A stretch of DNA of 6,958 bases, taken from assembly GCA_030593665.1 (NCBI GenBank), contig JAUVGS010000112.1, positions 1 to 6,958 on the forward strand, read 5' to 3'. The stretch comes from Chitinivibrionales bacterium (GTDB lineage Bacteria; Fibrobacterota; Chitinivibrionia; Chitinivibrionales; JANQEN01). Positions 6,101-6,958 of the stretch are shown here, in pieces. The notes under the pieces were generated by a model. The model was not told where the DNA came from. It saw only the letters and a list, made by a program, of their open reading frames with translations, and did not search any database. Within the stretch, counting starts at the first letter, position 1. Each line of letters opens with the position of its first letter. A program made the translations under genes and the position numbers.

Positions 6101-6685
6101 ATGAAAAAAAGCAAAACAAAAGAATTATTACTTCAAACAGGCGCTGGGATTATTCTTAAAAAAGGATTCAACGCAACAGGAATCCAGAAAATTCTCAAGG
6201 CTGCTGATGTACCGAAGGGATCGTTTTATTTCTATTTTTCCAGCAAGGAAGAGTTCGGCCTGGCGCTTATCGATCATTATGCTCATGAGTATATCAGAAA
6301 AATAGATATCAAACTGAAGAACAAATGCCTTCCGCCTATTATCCGCCTGAAGAATTTTTTCTCAGCCTATGCGGCAGAATGTGAAGAGGGAGGGTTTACA
6401 GGAGGGAATTTGCTGGGAAACCTCGCGCAGGAGCTGGGCGACACCCATGAATCATTCAGGAAGAAGCTGCGCTATATCTATTCGATAATAATAAACAAAT
6501 TCGCTGACTGCCTGGGTGAAGCACAGAAAAATGGACTCCTGCAAAAATCACTCGATCCGAAAGAAACTGCTGAATTTATGGTTTGTGCCTGGGAAGGGAC
6601 ATTAATGCAGGTTAAAATGGTTAAGAATATGAAACCGCTTAATCACTTTAACAGGTATATGTTTCTATTGCTGGGCACACACTAA
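6101..6685 (+). CDS. TetR/AcrR-family transcriptional repressor (NemR/AcuR-like)
   Basis: 194 residues, the usual family length. The N-terminal DNA-binding domain (about 5-52) has the typical helix pattern: TKELLLQTGAGIILKKGFNATGIQKIL, then AADVPKGSFYFYFSSKEEF with the recognition helix near 40-46. The C-terminal ligand and dimer domain (about 55-194) has CEEGGFTGGNLLGNLAQELGD (94-114), the region where NemR/AcuR-type regulators carry a GC(L/P)-type segment, and the late helix EFMVCAWEGTLMQVKM. Cysteines occur at 76, 94, 137 and 162, and Cys94 lies close to where redox- or electrophile-sensing cysteines occur in NemR; whether it senses anything is unknown. The start is supported by an AGG (6093-6095) five bases before the ATG and by the operator just upstream. 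It is divergent from the putative selenoprotein gene. Confidence 0.92.
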   Translation: MKKSKTKELLLQTGAGIILKKGFNATGIQKILKAADVPKGSFYFYFSSKEEFGLALIDHYAHEYIRKIDIKLKNKCLPPIIRLKNFFSAYAAECEEGGFTGGNLLGNLAQELGDTHESFRKKLRYIYSIIINKFADCLGEAQKNGLLQKSLDPKETAEFMVCAWEGTLMQVKMVKNMKPLNHFNRYMFLLLGTH

Positions 6686-6687
6686 AA

Positions 6688-6708
6688 GGGTTCAGGGTTC
6701 TGGGTTCA
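6688..6708 (+). repeat. Three GGGTTCW heptamers
   Basis: Three consecutive 7-base units, GGGTTCA, GGGTTCT and GGGTTCA, begin two bases after the regulator's TAA. A degenerate fourth unit (AAGGTTA) may follow. This is a different heptamer family from the arrays further on, but has the same 7-base period. Confidence 0.75.
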
Positions 6709-6773
6709 AAGGTTACATCGCCTATTTCTGTAAAAAAACGTTGTGATGATGCTTGTGTTTGTAAACATTCTTT

Positions 6774-6808
6774 GGATTTTAGATTTTGGATTGTGGATTG
6801 TGGATTTT
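6774..6808 (+). repeat. Five GGATTKT-type heptamers (G-rich orientation)
   Basis: Units GGATTTT, AGATTTT, GGATTGT, GGATTGT and GGATTTT run without gaps. The unit is nearly the reverse complement of the CAATCCY unit that follows, so this array and the start of the next one (6811-6845) are arranged as an inverted repeat around a short T-run, with about one mismatch per 7 bases. Confidence 0.75.
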
Positions 6809-6810
6809 TT

Positions 6811-6958
6811 CAATCCTCAATCCTCAATCCCCAATCCCCAATCCCCAATCCTCAATCCTCAATCCTCAATCCTCAATCCTCAATCCTCAATCCTCAATCC
6901 TCAATCCTCAATCCTCAATCCTCAATCCTCAATCCTCAATCCTCAATCCTCAATCCTC
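6811..6958 (+). repeat. Tandem array of 21 CAATCCY heptamers running off the window end
   Basis: Twenty-one complete 7-base units and one further base. Units 1-2 and 6-21 are CAATCCT, and units 3-5 (6825-6845) are CAATCCC. The remaining units are identical, which indicates recent expansion or homogenisation by slippage. The plus strand has no stop codon in any frame because the seven-base unit cycles through all three frames, but there is no start, so it is not taken as coding. No gene is visible in 6686-6958. Confidence 0.95.

Noticed and set aside
6811..6958. CRISPR array or coding repeat
   Set aside because: The units are 7 bases with no spacers, so this is not CRISPR. The plus strand is stop-free only because of the unit composition, with no start or ribosome-binding site.

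Overview
The window looks like a chromosomal segment of a Gram-negative bacterium, possibly from the Fibrobacterota/FCB side of the tree. That placement is inference. It rests on a secreted protein ending in a FlgD/Por-type beta-sandwich, a lipoprotein built from ExbD-like periplasmic domains, and a rhomboid protease. TGA is used as an ordinary stop by at least three genes here (ends at 558, 2500 and 5431) and TGG encodes Trp, so the standard code applies.

Layout. Bases 1-558 (+) are the 3' end of a secreted protein: a carboxypeptidase-regulatory-like domain followed by a FlgD-like C-terminal domain. It converges on a minus-strand cluster that reads, in transcription order, a pabB-pabC fusion for p-aminobenzoate synthesis (4353-2500), a rhomboid protease (2449-1691) and a lipoprotein with two ExbD/TolR-like domains (1590-703). 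A hairpin terminator lies between the convergent ends (599-628). Divergent from pabBC, after a short spacer carrying a dispersed inverted-repeat element (4499-4518), is a MutY/Nth-like DNA glycosylase (4589-5431, +) that lacks the iron-sulfur cluster cysteines. A strong hairpin terminator (5564-5590) follows it and serves mainly the next minus-strand gene.

The highlight is that next gene, at 5628-5867 (-). It encodes 79 residues resembling the DUF4242 ferredoxin-like family, with an in-frame TGA at codon 20 immediately after a Cys codon. It has a consensus Shine-Dalgarno, a good promoter, an uninterrupted frame on both sides of the TGA, a strong terminator, and a small hairpin with a GUU loop 21 nt after the TGA. 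This is what a bacterial selenoprotein gene looks like, so I propose a Cys-Sec (CU) protein of a DUF4242-like family. No Sec machinery (selA, selB, selC, selD) is visible in the window, so this remains a prediction.

Divergent from it is a TetR-family repressor gene (6101-6685, +) with a perfect 16-bp palindrome of NemR/AcuR type just upstream of its start, which suggests autoregulation. The window ends in low-complexity DNA: three GGGTTCW heptamers, five GGATTKT-like heptamers, and then an oppositely oriented array of 21 CAATCCY heptamers running off the end. Functionally the window mixes folate-precursor synthesis, envelope functions, DNA repair and a small putative redox/regulatory locus. 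No single pathway links them.
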